This document shows, one piece after another, positions 33,119 to 42,312 of a stretch of DNA of 64,000 nucleotides. The position numbers were made by a program, and so were the translations under genes. Source of the DNA: Yoonia sp035117555. Its GTDB lineage: Bacteria; Pseudomonadota; Alphaproteobacteria; Rhodobacterales; Rhodobacteraceae. Under the pieces are notes generated by a model that was not told the origin of the DNA, made no database searches, and worked only from the letters and a program-made list of their open reading frames with translations. Location: positions 372,001 through 436,000 of the forward strand of contig NZ_JAYKPK010000002.1 in the NCBI RefSeq assembly GCF_035117555.1, written 5' to 3'. Positions within the stretch are counted from its first letter, which is position 1. Each line of letters starts with the position of its first letter.

Positions 33119-34411
33119 TCAGACCACGGCGGGCGGTTCGTCGCCGGTGACCGCCGCTGAGACTTTGCGGGCGATGGCGCGGATTTCATCCTTTTCCGAT
33201 TGCAGCGTCAGATGCGCCTCTGCCCGTTCCAACGCCTCGCGCGACTGGTGAAGCGCTGCGCGCGCAAACACATCACGGCGAGATCGGGCCAGATCATAAA
33301 GCACCGATTGCAGCACATGCTGCACTTCGACAAAAGCCGCCCCGTCGCGGGCGATCGGGCGGATCAGGTCGCGCAGAAAATCATCGGCCTGCAAGCCGGG
33401 CACCCAGATACGATCATGCACGACCTGTGGCGTGGCACTGTCTTCCCAGCACAATAGCACCCGCAGGGCGCGGCGTAAGACGTCAATCGCCGTGCCGGGG
33501 TCGTTGACCGCCGGCGACAGCGCCCGCGCTGCCGTTTCGGACAGCATGATCATGCCGAATTGCGGATCCTGCTGAATGGTCCGTTCCGGCCCGATGGTGA
33601 AACAAAGCATCAGCTTGCGCAGCGCCGCGTGATCAGGGTCAGACGCCTTGACGCGGACATAGGCAAGCGGATGGCTGGCTGAGGCGAATTGCCCCGGAAC
33701 GCGATCAACGTAGATATCGATATCCAGCGCTGCGGCGTATTTTTGCAATTCTCCGACATCGATATTCTGGACAAACCCCACCCGTTCCGCATGCAAAGAG
33801 ATCATACCGCTGCGATCAACTTTTGATAGGTCGAGCGGGTGGCAATCCAGAAATGGATGATCCAACCGCTGCTTTAGCGCGTCTTCGGCAGAATTTTCGA
33901 TCCGCGTCAGCGTATCCGGGATCCGGCCAAAGCTGCGCAGCAGATTGACCCATCGGATAAAGGCGACATAGATCAGGAAGATTACGCCAATCGTGACCGC
34001 CAGCAGGATGATCCGCCCACCCTGTTCGTAAATTCCGATCTGCAGGGCGATGATGCCGACCAGCGAAAAGCTGAACGCGCCGAGGAACGTCGCCAGCGCA
34101 TTCTGCGATACGCCGTCTTCCAATAGCAGCGCTGTGGCACGCGGTGTCGCCCCATTGGCCGCGCTGGAAATCGCACTGGCCATAATGCCGAGCGAAAACG
34201 TGGCCACCGTCAGCATCGACGTGGCGATGATGTCGAGTACCGTTTCAACAGCATCCGCGCCCAGATCGGCTTCCAGCGATTCCGGGATGAAGCCGCGAAA
34301 CAAAACAGCAGCCAATGCCGTTGCGACTGCGAGCAGCGAATAAACTGTGACCTTGATCCAGATTTCCGACAGCAACCGCTGCAAACGAAAGAAAAACGCG
34401 GATTTAGGCAT
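33119..34411 (-). CDS. DUF2254 membrane protein
   Basis: 430 residues from ATG 34411 (GGGGAAAA box upstream), preferred over 34480 as the family begins with a short basic stretch before the first helix. Helices near 20-40, 65-90, 110-135 and 140-165 are followed by a large soluble domain. TSMLTVATFSLGIMASAIS and ALSPAVNDPGTAIDVL are strong DUF2254 signatures. Function unknown. Convergent with the AI-2E transporter, from which a 224-nt spacer with an imperfect hairpin (33009-33043) separates it. Confidence 0.85.
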   Translation of the reverse strand: MPKSAFFFRLQRLLSEIWIKVTVYSLLAVATALAAVLFRGFIPESLEADLGADAVETVLDIIATSMLTVATFSLGIMASAISSAANGATPRATALLLEDGVSQNALATFLGAFSFSLVGIIALQIGIYEQGGRIILLAVTIGVIFLIYVAFIRWVNLLRSFGRIPDTLTRIENSAEDALKQRLDHPFLDCHPLDLSKVDRSGMISLHAERVGFVQNIDVGELQKYAAALDIDIYVDRVPGQFASASHPLAYVRVKASDPDHAALRKLMLCFTIGPERTIQQDPQFGMIMLSETAARALSPAVNDPGTAIDVLRRALRVLLCWEDSATPQVVHDRIWVPGLQADDFLRDLIRPIARDGAAFVEVQHVLQSVLYDLARSRRDVFARAALHQSREALERAEAHLTLQSEKDEIRAIARKVSAAVTGDEPPAVV

Positions 34412-34742
34412 GGATTTTCCCCAGTCACGGCACAAAAAAGATGCCGTTGCCGTTATCGGTTCAAGCACGCGGCGATGCAATGGATTGCGCAGCGTTCGGG
34501 CATGGACGCTGCTTCATTGGAAGATGCCACGCCCTGCGACAGCCTATGGATTTCCCTATACTGGCCCGTCAGTTGAGTGCGGCCCATATCGTTAACCATT
34601 TAATTTAATTGTATTTTTGCCGCAAATCAGAATGTCGCAAACACCTGAGAACCCTCAGCTTTTGCTACCATATGGTAGTTCTCCTGCACGGCAGGACACG
34701 GCAATCAAAAAGCGGATACTAGAAAAAATTGAAGGGTTGGAC
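34412..34742. other. Intergenic region with two palindromes
   Basis: 331 nt between the divergent DUF2254 gene and the lipoprotein gene. It holds a 14-bp perfect palindrome CTACCATATGGTAG (34665-34678) and a small hairpin TCCTGC/GCAGGA (34682-34696), both placed where an operator or leader structure for the lipoprotein gene could be. An in-frame ATG at 34632 would extend the lipoprotein by 37 residues but would bury its signal peptide. Confidence 0.4.
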
Positions 34743-35363
34743 ATGAATAAGCGGATCTCAAAATTGGTTGTTTCTGCCGGTGCGACAGCATTGCTGGCCG
34801 CATGTGGCGGAGGCGGGTCTGGCAGCGGTCCCGATGTGCCACCTCCGACCCCCGCCCCCGATCTCCCGCCGCCGAGCTTTGTTGAGCTTGAGGACCAGAC
34901 TTTGGCGATGGCCGCGATTTATGACCTTCAAAGCATCAACGATCCTCTGACTTTGCCGGTCAGCGGATCAACTGTCTATGCGGGGGGTATGCATCTGCAA
35001 ACCCAAAACGACAGTTTCAGCATTGCTGGGCAGATGCAGTTGAATGTCGACTTCAGCACTGACAGCCTGTCAGGTAACGTCCGCAATCTGGTCGATTCTC
35101 AAGAAACAAGATATCAAGGCATTCTCACGATCGGGGCCGGCCAGATTGACCGCACGACAATTCCGGCCAACAACGAGCCGACTTTCTCTGCGCCGCTGAC
35201 GGGCGATGTTTCCTCTGATGTCGTCGCGATCAATGTCGATGGGACGATGCAGGGGTATTTCATGGGGCCCGACCACGAAGCGGCCTATGGGTTCGTCACC
35301 GGCACGATTTCGGCACCGAATGATACCGCGCCTCTGGTCGGTGGTTTCATCGGAACGCGGTGA
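34743..35363 (+). CDS. Surface lipoprotein with TbpB-like beta barrel
   Basis: 206 residues. Lipoprotein signal peptide with LLAACGGGG, then a Gly/Ser/Pro-rich linker (about 22-45) that could span to the surface. The rest is beta-rich; MQGYFMGPDHEAAYGFVTGTI is the G-x-F-G-(P)-x-x-E-x-x-G motif found in transferrin-binding-protein-B-like barrels and similar lipoproteins of Rhodobacterales. Ligand unknown. Stands alone; GAAGG before the ATG. Confidence 0.75.
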   Translation: MNKRISKLVVSAGATALLAACGGGGSGSGPDVPPPTPAPDLPPPSFVELEDQTLAMAAIYDLQSINDPLTLPVSGSTVYAGGMHLQTQNDSFSIAGQMQLNVDFSTDSLSGNVRNLVDSQETRYQGILTIGAGQIDRTTIPANNEPTFSAPLTGDVSSDVVAINVDGTMQGYFMGPDHEAAYGFVTGTISAPNDTAPLVGGFIGTR

Positions 35364-35524
35364 CCTGTGTTTAGAGAGAGATCGCGCCGTTAAAAGCATT
35401 CTTAATCGACCTGGGCATCTGCGGCGGGTCGATCATGACGCAACATTCGCGTAAGTTGTGCTTGACTGAACCAAAGTTCAACGCTACCCCGACATTGATG
35501 ACACACCTTGTTAGGAGGATGCAT

Positions 35525-35584
35525 ATGACTATCGCTTATCGCTTCCTCCCGGGACGCAACCGATCTGATGCGTCCTTCACCTGA
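35525..35584 (+). CDS. Candidate 19-residue leader peptide
   Basis: ATG 6 nt after AGGAGG; reads MTIAYRFLPGRNRSDASFT then TGA. In-frame ATGs at 35516 and 35495 could extend it, but the ribosome site fits 35525 best. The stop codon lies in the left arm of a hairpin (35579-35617). The arrangement small ORF, hairpin, ABC exporter resembles translational attenuation leaders. No known peptide is recognised. Confidence 0.4.
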   Translation: MTIAYRFLPGRNRSDASFT

Positions 35585-35617
35585 CACGCTGAGGCGGTTT
35601 TCGCCAGTTCGTCAGGT
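35579..35617 (+). promoter_or_regulatory. Hairpin overlapping the leader peptide stop codon
   Basis: Outer stem ACCTGAC (35579-35585)/GTCAGGT (35611-35617) and inner stem GGCG (35593-35596)/CGCC (35602-35605). It ends 73 nt before the ABC exporter ATG, with only a short T-stretch downstream (AGTTTG), so it is an attenuator candidate rather than a plain terminator. Confidence 0.45.
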
Positions 35618-35689
35618 CAGTTTGTCCCCGCTGTGGACCTCCCCCTAAGTTTCTTCGCAAGGCATAGCTGAACAGGCTGTGAGTTATCC

Positions 35690-37447
35690 ATGTCATTAAT
35701 ATCCACCAACGGCGCCTTCGCGCGTGTTTTCTCATTCACTTTTGGGTTGTGGCTGCGCAGGCGCGGCACGGTCCTGACAATCCTGTTGCTGGTTTTGATC
35801 TCGACGGCAGCCGACATCGCGGTGCCGGTTGTCACGGGCCGGCTTGTCGATGCTGTCGCCGGTGGGCAAACGCCTTGGGCCGCCTTTGCAGCTCTGCTCG
35901 TTGCCGGAGTTGTGTCGATTGCCGCCAAGATCCTGAGCTACTTTTCTATCATCGCACTGACCATTCCCACCATGCGCACCGCCGAGGCGGAAGCCTTTGC
36001 CCATGTGCAACGCCTGCCTGCAGATTGGCATGCGAATGCCTTTGCCGGGTCCACCGTGCGCAAGATCACGCGGGGTGCCTGGGCCTTGGATGACATGGGC
36101 GATGTGCTGTTTCTGGCGCTGCTGCCTTCTGGCCTGATCCTGCTCGGCACGATCGGCACGCTGACCGCCTTCCGCTGGGAGGTGGGGCTTGTCGCCGGTC
36201 TTGGGGCTGTTGTCTTTCTGGGGCTGTCTCTGACCCTGACCTTGTTCTGGGTGGCACCTGCGGCAAGGCTGGCGAATGCGCAGGACAGTCGTGTGTCGGG
36301 TGCCTTGGCTGATGCGATCACCTCGAACTCTGTTGTCCGCGCCCATGCCGGCGAAGCGCGCGAAGACGCGCGGCTCGACCTGGTCCTTTCCAAATGGGCG
36401 CATCGCACCCGGCGCACATGGCGGCGGGGTACATGGTCTGGTCTATCTCAGGATGTCACAATCTGGGGGCTGCGGGCGGCTGTGCTTGGTGGGGCGCTGC
36501 TGGCCTATACTCGCGGGCTGGCCAATGCGGGCGAGATTGCTTTCGTCGTCTCTGCGCTCGGCATGTTGGACGGCTATCTGCGCCAGATGGGCAACCATGT
36601 GCGCAGCCTGCAGCAGGCTGTGAACGATGCCGAAGAACTGGTCGAACTCATGGCAGCCAAGGCAGAGCAATCGGTCGCAAAAGGCCCGGAAGCAGCCTTG
36701 CCACCGCGCGCGGCAGCTTTGGCCTTCGATCAAGTCCACTATGGCTATGCGGGCGCGGCGACACCGCTGTTTACCGATCTGCATGTCGCCATCCCGTCGG
36801 GTCAGAAAGTCGGTCTGGTCGGTCGCTCCGGGTCAGGCAAGACAACCTTCGTCAAGCTGATCCAGCGAATTCATGAGATCAACGGCGGCACGATCACCCT
36901 TGGCGGTGTCGACCTGCAGCGCGTGCCTTTGCAAAACCTGCGCGAACATATTGCGCTGGTTCCGCAGGACCCGGTGCTGTTCCATCGGTCGCTTGCCGAT
37001 AATATTGCCTATGCGCGTCCGGGTGCCACGATGGATGAAATCCTGGAGGCCGCCCGGCGTGCTGGTGCCGCTGATTTCATCGGCCGGTTGCCCAAGGGGT
37101 TCGGCACCATCGTGGGTGAGCGAGGGGTGAAACTCTCGGGCGGTGAACGCCAGCGGGTCGCCATCGCCCGGGCGTTTCTGTCCGAAGCCCCCGTGCTGAT
37201 CATGGATGAAGCGACATCATCGCTGGACTCAGAGGCTGAGGCAAAGGTCGCAGAAGCCGCAGAACGTCTCATGGAAGGCCGCACGACCTTGGTGATCGCG
37301 CACCGCTTGGCAACCGTGGAAAGGATGGACCGCATCTTGGTCTTTGATGGCGGCAGGATCGTCGAAGACGGCTCACCAGCTGAGCTTCTGGCGCGCAAGC
37401 ATGGCTTGTACACTGCGCTGCGGGCCCGCCAGATGCTGGCAAGTTAA
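35690..37447 (+). CDS. ABC exporter, fused membrane and ATPase domains
   Basis: 585 residues, half-transporter that dimerises. Six membrane helices in the first 310 residues; nucleotide-binding domain with Walker A GRSGSGKTT (about 381-389), Q-loop LVPQDPVLFHRSL, signature KLSGGERQR, Walker B VLIMDEATSSLD and switch His in VIAHRLATV. Similar to lipid/multidrug exporters of the MsbA/MdlB class; the substrate is unknown. A small leader ORF and hairpin precede it, and a hairpin terminator follows. Confidence 0.9.
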   Translation: MSLISTNGAFARVFSFTFGLWLRRRGTVLTILLLVLISTAADIAVPVVTGRLVDAVAGGQTPWAAFAALLVAGVVSIAAKILSYFSIIALTIPTMRTAEAEAFAHVQRLPADWHANAFAGSTVRKITRGAWALDDMGDVLFLALLPSGLILLGTIGTLTAFRWEVGLVAGLGAVVFLGLSLTLTLFWVAPAARLANAQDSRVSGALADAITSNSVVRAHAGEAREDARLDLVLSKWAHRTRRTWRRGTWSGLSQDVTIWGLRAAVLGGALLAYTRGLANAGEIAFVVSALGMLDGYLRQMGNHVRSLQQAVNDAEELVELMAAKAEQSVAKGPEAALPPRAAALAFDQVHYGYAGAATPLFTDLHVAIPSGQKVGLVGRSGSGKTTFVKLIQRIHEINGGTITLGGVDLQRVPLQNLREHIALVPQDPVLFHRSLADNIAYARPGATMDEILEAARRAGAADFIGRLPKGFGTIVGERGVKLSGGERQRVAIARAFLSEAPVLIMDEATSSLDSEAEAKVAEAAERLMEGRTTLVIAHRLATVERMDRILVFDGGRIVEDGSPAELLARKHGLYTALRARQMLAS

Positions 37448-37454
37448 CGTTGCA

Positions 37455-37481
37455 GCCAGCCTGTGTCAGAAGCAGGCTGGC
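37455..37481 (+). terminator. Probable terminator of the ABC exporter
   Basis: GCCAGCCTG (37455-37463) pairs with CAGGCTGGC (37473-37481) eight nt after the stop codon; only TTGT follows, so termination may be weak. Confidence 0.55.
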
Positions 37482-37637
37482 TTGTCGCGCTGATTGATAT
37501 GTCGTTTCGGAAACCTTGTATCTGATGCGCAAGTCTGAAGTGAATCTGCCCCAACGTCCCGAGGACTCTTTGCTCTGGTCTCTGGTAAGCGCGGGGCGAT
37601 TCAGGCTTCCGTTCCGATCTGACGAAAGGCTAAATCT

Positions 37638-38669
37638 CTAGGCTTGGAAATCAGCCATGCGTTTGACGCTGTCGCGCCAGACGGGGATCGCTTCCAGAAA
37701 AATGGTCACTCCAGCCTTCGGAGGTTGGCTATTGATGATGTCGCAAACATGCGCCGCGATATCGCCGAGCGGCTGGCGGAATGTGGTCATCTGATAGCTG
37801 CCCCAGCCGGCCTGTTCGATGTCGTCAAACCCCAGCACGGAAATATCATCGGGTATCCTGAGGCCGAAAGCCTGCCGTGCGGCATCCATGAAGCCGCAGG
37901 CAATATGATCGGTCACACAAAACACACCGTCAGGCCGGTCCGGGCTGGACAAGGCGATGTGCGCAGCATCGACCCCGGTCTGATACCCGGTTGGCCCGGC
38001 ACGGATCATTGTGACATCCAGACCCTGTTCGCGTCCGATATCGCGAAAGCCGTTTTCGCGGGCGATCAGGCTGGGCGTGCCCGCATCCGATCCGATCACA
38101 GCGACGCTGCGGCACCCGGCTTCGGCGAGCATCGCGACAGCCTGTTGGCTCGCCCTGGCGTAATCGATGGTGACATGGACCGGACCGGGTTGCGTCGTGT
38201 CCTTGCCTTTGCGGTTGATCAGGATCACCTGCTGGCCGGTCGCGATGCAGGCCTGCACCAGTGGCTCTGGCGGGCTGCCTGACATCACAACGATCGTTCC
38301 GGCGCGGTATTCCATCGCGCGAGTCAGCGCAGTTTCCACGGTGTCGGTCGGACCAGATGTGGTGATGATCATCACCGATCTGCCGGTGCTCTGGATCTGC
38401 GTCGACAGCGCCGACAGAAGCGCGGCATAGAACGGCGTTTCAAAGCTGGAGCTGATGAGACAAACTGGACGGGACGCCACCTTGGACAGGCCGCGCGCCA
38501 ACAGGTTGACGTGATAACCCAAGGCCTCTGCCGCCTCCAGCACCTTGGCACGGGTTTTGGGTGAAACGCTAGCACCGTCGGTAAAGGTGCGTGACACGGC
38601 CGAGCGGGACACGCCCGCCAATTGCGCCACATCGGTCGCGGTGGCAAAGCTGTTGCGCGCGTCAGACAT
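37638..38669 (-). CDS. LacI-family transcriptional regulator
   Basis: 343 residues. N-terminal helix-turn-helix ATDVAQLAGVSRSAVSRTF (about 10-28) with the hinge region, then a periplasmic-binding-protein-like effector domain (VCLISSSFETPFYAALL, VFCVTDHIACGFMDAARQAFG, ISVLGFDDIEQAGWGSYQMTTFRQP). ATG at 38669 is 8 nt inside the 3' end of the phosphatase gene. Last gene of the operon that begins with the ABC permease at 44127, so it probably controls that operon in response to the transported compound. Confidence 0.9.
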   Translation of the reverse strand: MSDARNSFATATDVAQLAGVSRSAVSRTFTDGASVSPKTRAKVLEAAEALGYHVNLLARGLSKVASRPVCLISSSFETPFYAALLSALSTQIQSTGRSVMIITTSGPTDTVETALTRAMEYRAGTIVVMSGSPPEPLVQACIATGQQVILINRKGKDTTQPGPVHVTIDYARASQQAVAMLAEAGCRSVAVIGSDAGTPSLIARENGFRDIGREQGLDVTMIRAGPTGYQTGVDAAHIALSSPDRPDGVFCVTDHIACGFMDAARQAFGLRIPDDISVLGFDDIEQAGWGSYQMTTFRQPLGDIAAHVCDIINSQPPKAGVTIFLEAIPVWRDSVKRMADFQA

Positions 38670-39255
38670 TTTCAAGCTGCCTGATACGGATCGCTGCGCG
38701 CCTTGCGGCTTCGGCCAGCACGGGTTTGGGGGCTTCGTGCCATTCTTCGGGCGGCAGGCCGCGTTTGGTGCGGGTATGGGCGATGGCCGCGTCGAGCGTC
38801 GGGAAAGTGTCCGGCATTTCCAGATGCAGGAACAAGGCGACCACTGTGACCGACCGGCTGCGCCCGCCCCGGCAATTGACCATGACATTGCCGCGCGCCT
38901 GATTGGGATAGCTGAGCTTTTCCGGCATCACTTGATCCAGTGCCGCGCGCAGAATGTAATAGGCCCCGATCAACTGATCCGGCGGATTGCCCGCGCCGTC
39001 GATCAGCCCGATTTTGTAATAGCGGTGCTTTGCATTGCCACAGGTCAGATGGCCTATCGGGGTGATCGCGGACGGCACCAGATTGACGTCCAAATTAACC
39101 GCGCAGTTCAGGATCGTCGTGACCTGATGCTGGTCCAGCAGCCCAGGATCGCCCAAGGCGCGTGTGTCGCCGATCATCAGATCGACGCCCCATTTTGGTA
39201 GATGGGCAATGTTGCTTAATGGCGCGCGGCCTGCGGGAAAGCTGACAGGTTTCAT
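38662..39255 (-). CDS. Dual-specificity/tyrosine phosphatase-like protein
   Basis: 197 residues. Active-site loop NCRGGRSRSV fits the C-x5-R(S) signature, with Asn in place of the usual His before the Cys. Upstream Asp-containing loop and ALFLHLEMPDTF follow the dual-specificity phosphatase fold. Overlaps the IMPase-like gene by 4 nt (ATGA) and lacI by 8 nt. In an operon with an ABC importer and an inositol-monophosphatase-like enzyme it may act on small phosphorylated metabolites rather than proteins; this is inference. Confidence 0.78.
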   Translation of the reverse strand: MKPVSFPAGRAPLSNIAHLPKWGVDLMIGDTRALGDPGLLDQHQVTTILNCAVNLDVNLVPSAITPIGHLTCGNAKHRYYKIGLIDGAGNPPDQLIGAYYILRAALDQVMPEKLSYPNQARGNVMVNCRGGRSRSVTVVALFLHLEMPDTFPTLDAAIAHTRTKRGLPPEEWHEAPKPVLAEAARRAAIRIRQLENV

Positions 39256-40046
39256 GCGGCTTTTGCCTTTTCACAGGCCAGATGCAGCGCCATATGCGGA
39301 TTGCCGGCATAGACCAGCCCTGCGGTCTGCAGATCGCGCCCGGCAGGGTCAGGGCAAGTAATGCCACCAGCCTCGCGCACCAGCAACAATCCGGCGAGCG
39401 AATCCCAGGCATTCATCACCAGTTCGATATAGCCATCCAACCGCCCATCCGCGACCATGGCCAGCGCCAAAGCACCTGATCCCGACCGGCGCACATTGCT
39501 GCCCTGATCCAGCAGAAAGGTCAGCACGGCCATGTAATCGGTGCGTTCTGCCCGCATCGACCAGCCCAGTTCAATCGCGGCCTGATCGGGTGTTGCGATC
39601 CCCGAGACAGACATCTTTGTGCCATTGCGCTTGGCCCCTTGGCCCGCTTGCGCCCGATACAGATCGTCAGTCATTGGCACATAGATCGCGCCAAGCTGCG
39701 TCTTTCCGTCCCGTATATAGGCGATGGAGACACAGAAATGCGCGATTCCCCGCGCGAAATTATCAGTACCGTCAATCGGGTCCACGACCCATATTCCGGC
39801 GGTCCCGGCGCTGTCAGACATGCCAGTTTCTTCGCCAAGAAAATCGTCCTGCGGGAAGGCGGCGCTGATCGCGTCCCGCAAAAACGCCTCCACCTTGCGG
39901 TCAGAGGCGGTGACAAGGTCTTGCGGACCTTTCAGTTCAAATTGTCCCGGAATGTGGTTCAGGAATTCACTGCGGGCAATATCTCCCGCCGCTTTGATGG
40001 TCTGGGTCAGAAAGGCCGCGCGCGTCGTCAGGTCAGAAATGGGCAT
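39252..40046 (-). CDS. Inositol-monophosphatase-family phosphatase
   Basis: 264 residues from ATG 40046; sequence upstream of this is not family-like. Metal-binding motifs are complete: GEET in FLGEETGMSD, WVVDPIDGTDNFARG (motif A, D-P-I-D-G-T) and WDSLAGLLLVREAGG (motif B, W-D with AG). Mg-dependent removal of phosphate from myo-inositol phosphates, fructose 1,6-bisphosphate, histidinol phosphate or similar. Between the importer genes and the second phosphatase in one operon. Confidence 0.88.
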   Translation of the reverse strand: MPISDLTTRAAFLTQTIKAAGDIARSEFLNHIPGQFELKGPQDLVTASDRKVEAFLRDAISAAFPQDDFLGEETGMSDSAGTAGIWVVDPIDGTDNFARGIAHFCVSIAYIRDGKTQLGAIYVPMTDDLYRAQAGQGAKRNGTKMSVSGIATPDQAAIELGWSMRAERTDYMAVLTFLLDQGSNVRRSGSGALALAMVADGRLDGYIELVMNAWDSLAGLLLVREAGGITCPDPAGRDLQTAGLVYAGNPHMALHLACEKAKAA

Positions 40047-40110
40047 TATGTAGGTGATCTTTCCAAATTGGGATGGGCGCGCAGGCCTTGACCCGCGCGC
40101 GCCAGAGGTT

Positions 40111-41208
40111 TCAGCGACGATAGGCCATCGTCCAAAGGTCTTGCCAGTCCTGACGCGTGTCCCAATCCTGCACGGCCGTCGCGGCGACATAGCCGAACAA
40201 CTGATCACGCACGGCGTCCACACCCGATGGTTCATCCGCTGGCACCGGCACAGTGGTGTTGGTGGACAATTTACCGTCAATGGATTGTGGCGCAATGCCT
40301 TCCTCGGTCATCATGTAATGCAGGAACAGCTTGGCCGCATTCGGGCTTTGCGTGCCTGCCGCGATCAGGGCAATCCCGGGATAGCCCCAGCCGACATGCG
40401 GCGCCATCGTATCACACAGGCCAAGGTTCATCCCTTCCGCGTTGTCGCGGAATTTGGCGGTGCTGACCAAGCCCATGAAGGCATCGGTCTGATCCGGCGC
40501 GCCAATCGCATCGGCGGCAGCAGAATCGCTATCGGTCAGCAAGGGCGCATTGGCGGCAAGCGCCTGCACCCATTGCGCTGTGGCGCTTTGCGATGATGTG
40601 TCGAGGGCGGTGCCGAAATGCGCCTCATAGGCTGCAGCCACGGCGTCATCGGCATGGGTTTCCATCTGGTTGAACCAATCCGTGTAGGACGGTTTGCCCA
40701 ACGGGTCCTGCATCGCCACGCGGCGCTGCCAGTCTTCTTCGGTCAAGGCCCAGATATTGTCGACGGGGCAGGTGTCGAACAAAGCGGTGTTATAGGTCCA
40801 GACATTGGGCGACATGACCATGGTCAGCGGGTCCTGATATTCCGCAGGGATCACATCGCGCAGGGTTTCTGGCGCCCAGCTTGTGGCGTAGCCGGTTTCG
40901 ATCAACTGCACCATGACGGAAGGGGCATCGGCGATGATCGCGACATCGGTCTGCACATTGCCGGCCTGCGCTTCACGGATCATGACTTCCAGCGTCTGGA
41001 CGGCATCCGCCTTGCGACCCGTGGCTTGAACGTCATATTTTTCGGCAAAGGCTTCGACCTGACCGACGATCTTGCCGGTGGAATCAAACACGGTGATCGG
41101 GGCTTCTTCGCGGGCTGCGGCGATCAGATCGTCAAGGCTGTCAGCCATGACAGGCATCCCGATGACGGTACTGCACAGCAGCAATGGGGTGAGAAGAGAC
41201 GGTTTCAT
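40111..41208 (-). CDS. ABC transporter substrate-binding protein, Fbp/AfuA type
   Basis: 365 residues with a signal peptide (cleavage after PVMA). Follows the family of ferric-binding and sugar-phosphate-binding proteins: APITVFDSTGKIVGQVEAFAEKY, DVAIIADAPSVMVQLIETGYA, MSPNVWTYNT and PGIALIAAGTQSPNAAKLFLHYMMTEEG. The Tyr pair used for iron in FbpA is not visible at the C-terminal end, which argues against ferric iron as substrate. 64 nt before the IMPase-like gene and overlapping none of the phosphatase genes. Confidence 0.85.
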   Translation of the reverse strand: MKPSLLTPLLLCSTVIGMPVMADSLDDLIAAAREEAPITVFDSTGKIVGQVEAFAEKYDVQATGRKADAVQTLEVMIREAQAGNVQTDVAIIADAPSVMVQLIETGYATSWAPETLRDVIPAEYQDPLTMVMSPNVWTYNTALFDTCPVDNIWALTEEDWQRRVAMQDPLGKPSYTDWFNQMETHADDAVAAAYEAHFGTALDTSSQSATAQWVQALAANAPLLTDSDSAAADAIGAPDQTDAFMGLVSTAKFRDNAEGMNLGLCDTMAPHVGWGYPGIALIAAGTQSPNAAKLFLHYMMTEEGIAPQSIDGKLSTNTTVPVPADEPSGVDAVRDQLFGYVAATAVQDWDTRQDWQDLWTMAYRR

Positions 41209-42311
41209 AGCAAATCTTTCTGAGTTTGGCGCATCGCAATGCGTGGGGGAAAGGTGCTGCCTTGCAGCGCAGGCTGGGGCAGGCGGGTGCCATGGACATC
41301 GAAGAGATGAATATCCTGTGGCGCAATTGCACAGCCGACCGTCTGGCCGATGTGCAAATTCGGGCGTGTCTGGGTGGACAACAGCAAGCGATCCGCATCC
41401 AGCGCAAGATCGATCAGCCAGCTGCCCCCTGTTGGCATGATCGACAGGACACGGGCTGGCAGACCGGATTGGGTGAGCGTCACCGCCTCTGGCCGGATGC
41501 CGACAATGGCGGCATGACGGGCATCCTGTCCGGCGAGGCGTTGTCCCAGCGGGCTGGCCGCGTCGATCATATTGATCGGCGGATTGCCGATGAAACGCGC
41601 GACAAAGCTGTTGACGGGCCTCGCATAGATATCATCGGGCGTGCCGGTTTGCTGCAACGCCCCGTCTTTCATCACGGCGATTGTGCTGGCAAGCGTCATC
41701 GCCTCCCATTGGTCATGGGTGACGAAAACGATGGTGGTGCCGAATTCCTGATGGATGCGGCGCAATTCGCTGCGCATTTCCAGCCGCAGGGTGGCATCCA
41801 GATTGGACAGGGGTTCGTCCAGTAAAAGGACCTCGGGATTGACCGCCAGCATCCGGGCAAGCGCCACGCGCTGCTGTTGCCCGCCTGAAAGTTGCGAGGG
41901 ATAGCGGTCGGCATATTGCGCGATGCCCAAAGTATCCATCACGCGGGCGACGCGGGTTGCGATCTCTGCCTTCGGTATCCGCTGCACTTGCAGGCCAAAG
42001 GCGACATTTCCCGCGACATTCATATGCGGCCAAAGCGCGTAGCTTTGAAACACCAGCCCCAGCCTGCGCCGTTCCGGCGGAATGAACACCCCGGCCTTGG
42101 GGCTGTCCACAACGCGGTCGCCGACATGCAGGGCCCCTGTGGTCAGATGCTCCAACCCCGCCAGCAGCCGCAGGATCGTGGTCTTGCCGCAGCCTGATGG
42201 CCCCAGCAGGCACATAAAATCGCCTGCTGCCACATGGAGCGAGACATCGCGCACCGCCGCAGGCCCCGGCCCATAGGATTTTGAGATGTGATCGAGTGTT
42301 ATCCTGGGCAT
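41205..42311 (-). CDS. ABC transporter ATP-binding protein, FbpC/PotA type
   Basis: 368 residues. Walker A GPSGCGKTT, signature LSGGQQQR, Walker B VLLLDEPLSNLDA, switch His FVTHDQWEAM, plus the C-terminal TOBE domain (about 280-350, GIRPEAVTL) of importers for iron, sugar phosphates, polyamines and related compounds. Overlaps the SBP gene start by 4 nt and follows the permease by one nucleotide, so the three form one transporter. Confidence 0.9.
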   Translation of the reverse strand: MPRITLDHISKSYGPGPAAVRDVSLHVAAGDFMCLLGPSGCGKTTILRLLAGLEHLTTGALHVGDRVVDSPKAGVFIPPERRRLGLVFQSYALWPHMNVAGNVAFGLQVQRIPKAEIATRVARVMDTLGIAQYADRYPSQLSGGQQQRVALARMLAVNPEVLLLDEPLSNLDATLRLEMRSELRRIHQEFGTTIVFVTHDQWEAMTLASTIAVMKDGALQQTGTPDDIYARPVNSFVARFIGNPPINMIDAASPLGQRLAGQDARHAAIVGIRPEAVTLTQSGLPARVLSIMPTGGSWLIDLALDADRLLLSTQTRPNLHIGQTVGCAIAPQDIHLFDVHGTRLPQPALQGSTFPPRIAMRQTQKDLL

Positions 42312-42312
42312 G

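Larger units (their letters stand above)
35364..35689. other. Leader region of the ABC exporter gene
   Basis: 326 nt without a large gene. Contains the small ORF at 35525 with a perfect Shine-Dalgarno and a hairpin right after it (see those entries). A possible -35 TTGACT is near 35463. The exporter ATG at 35690 itself lacks an obvious ribosome site. Confidence 0.5.
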
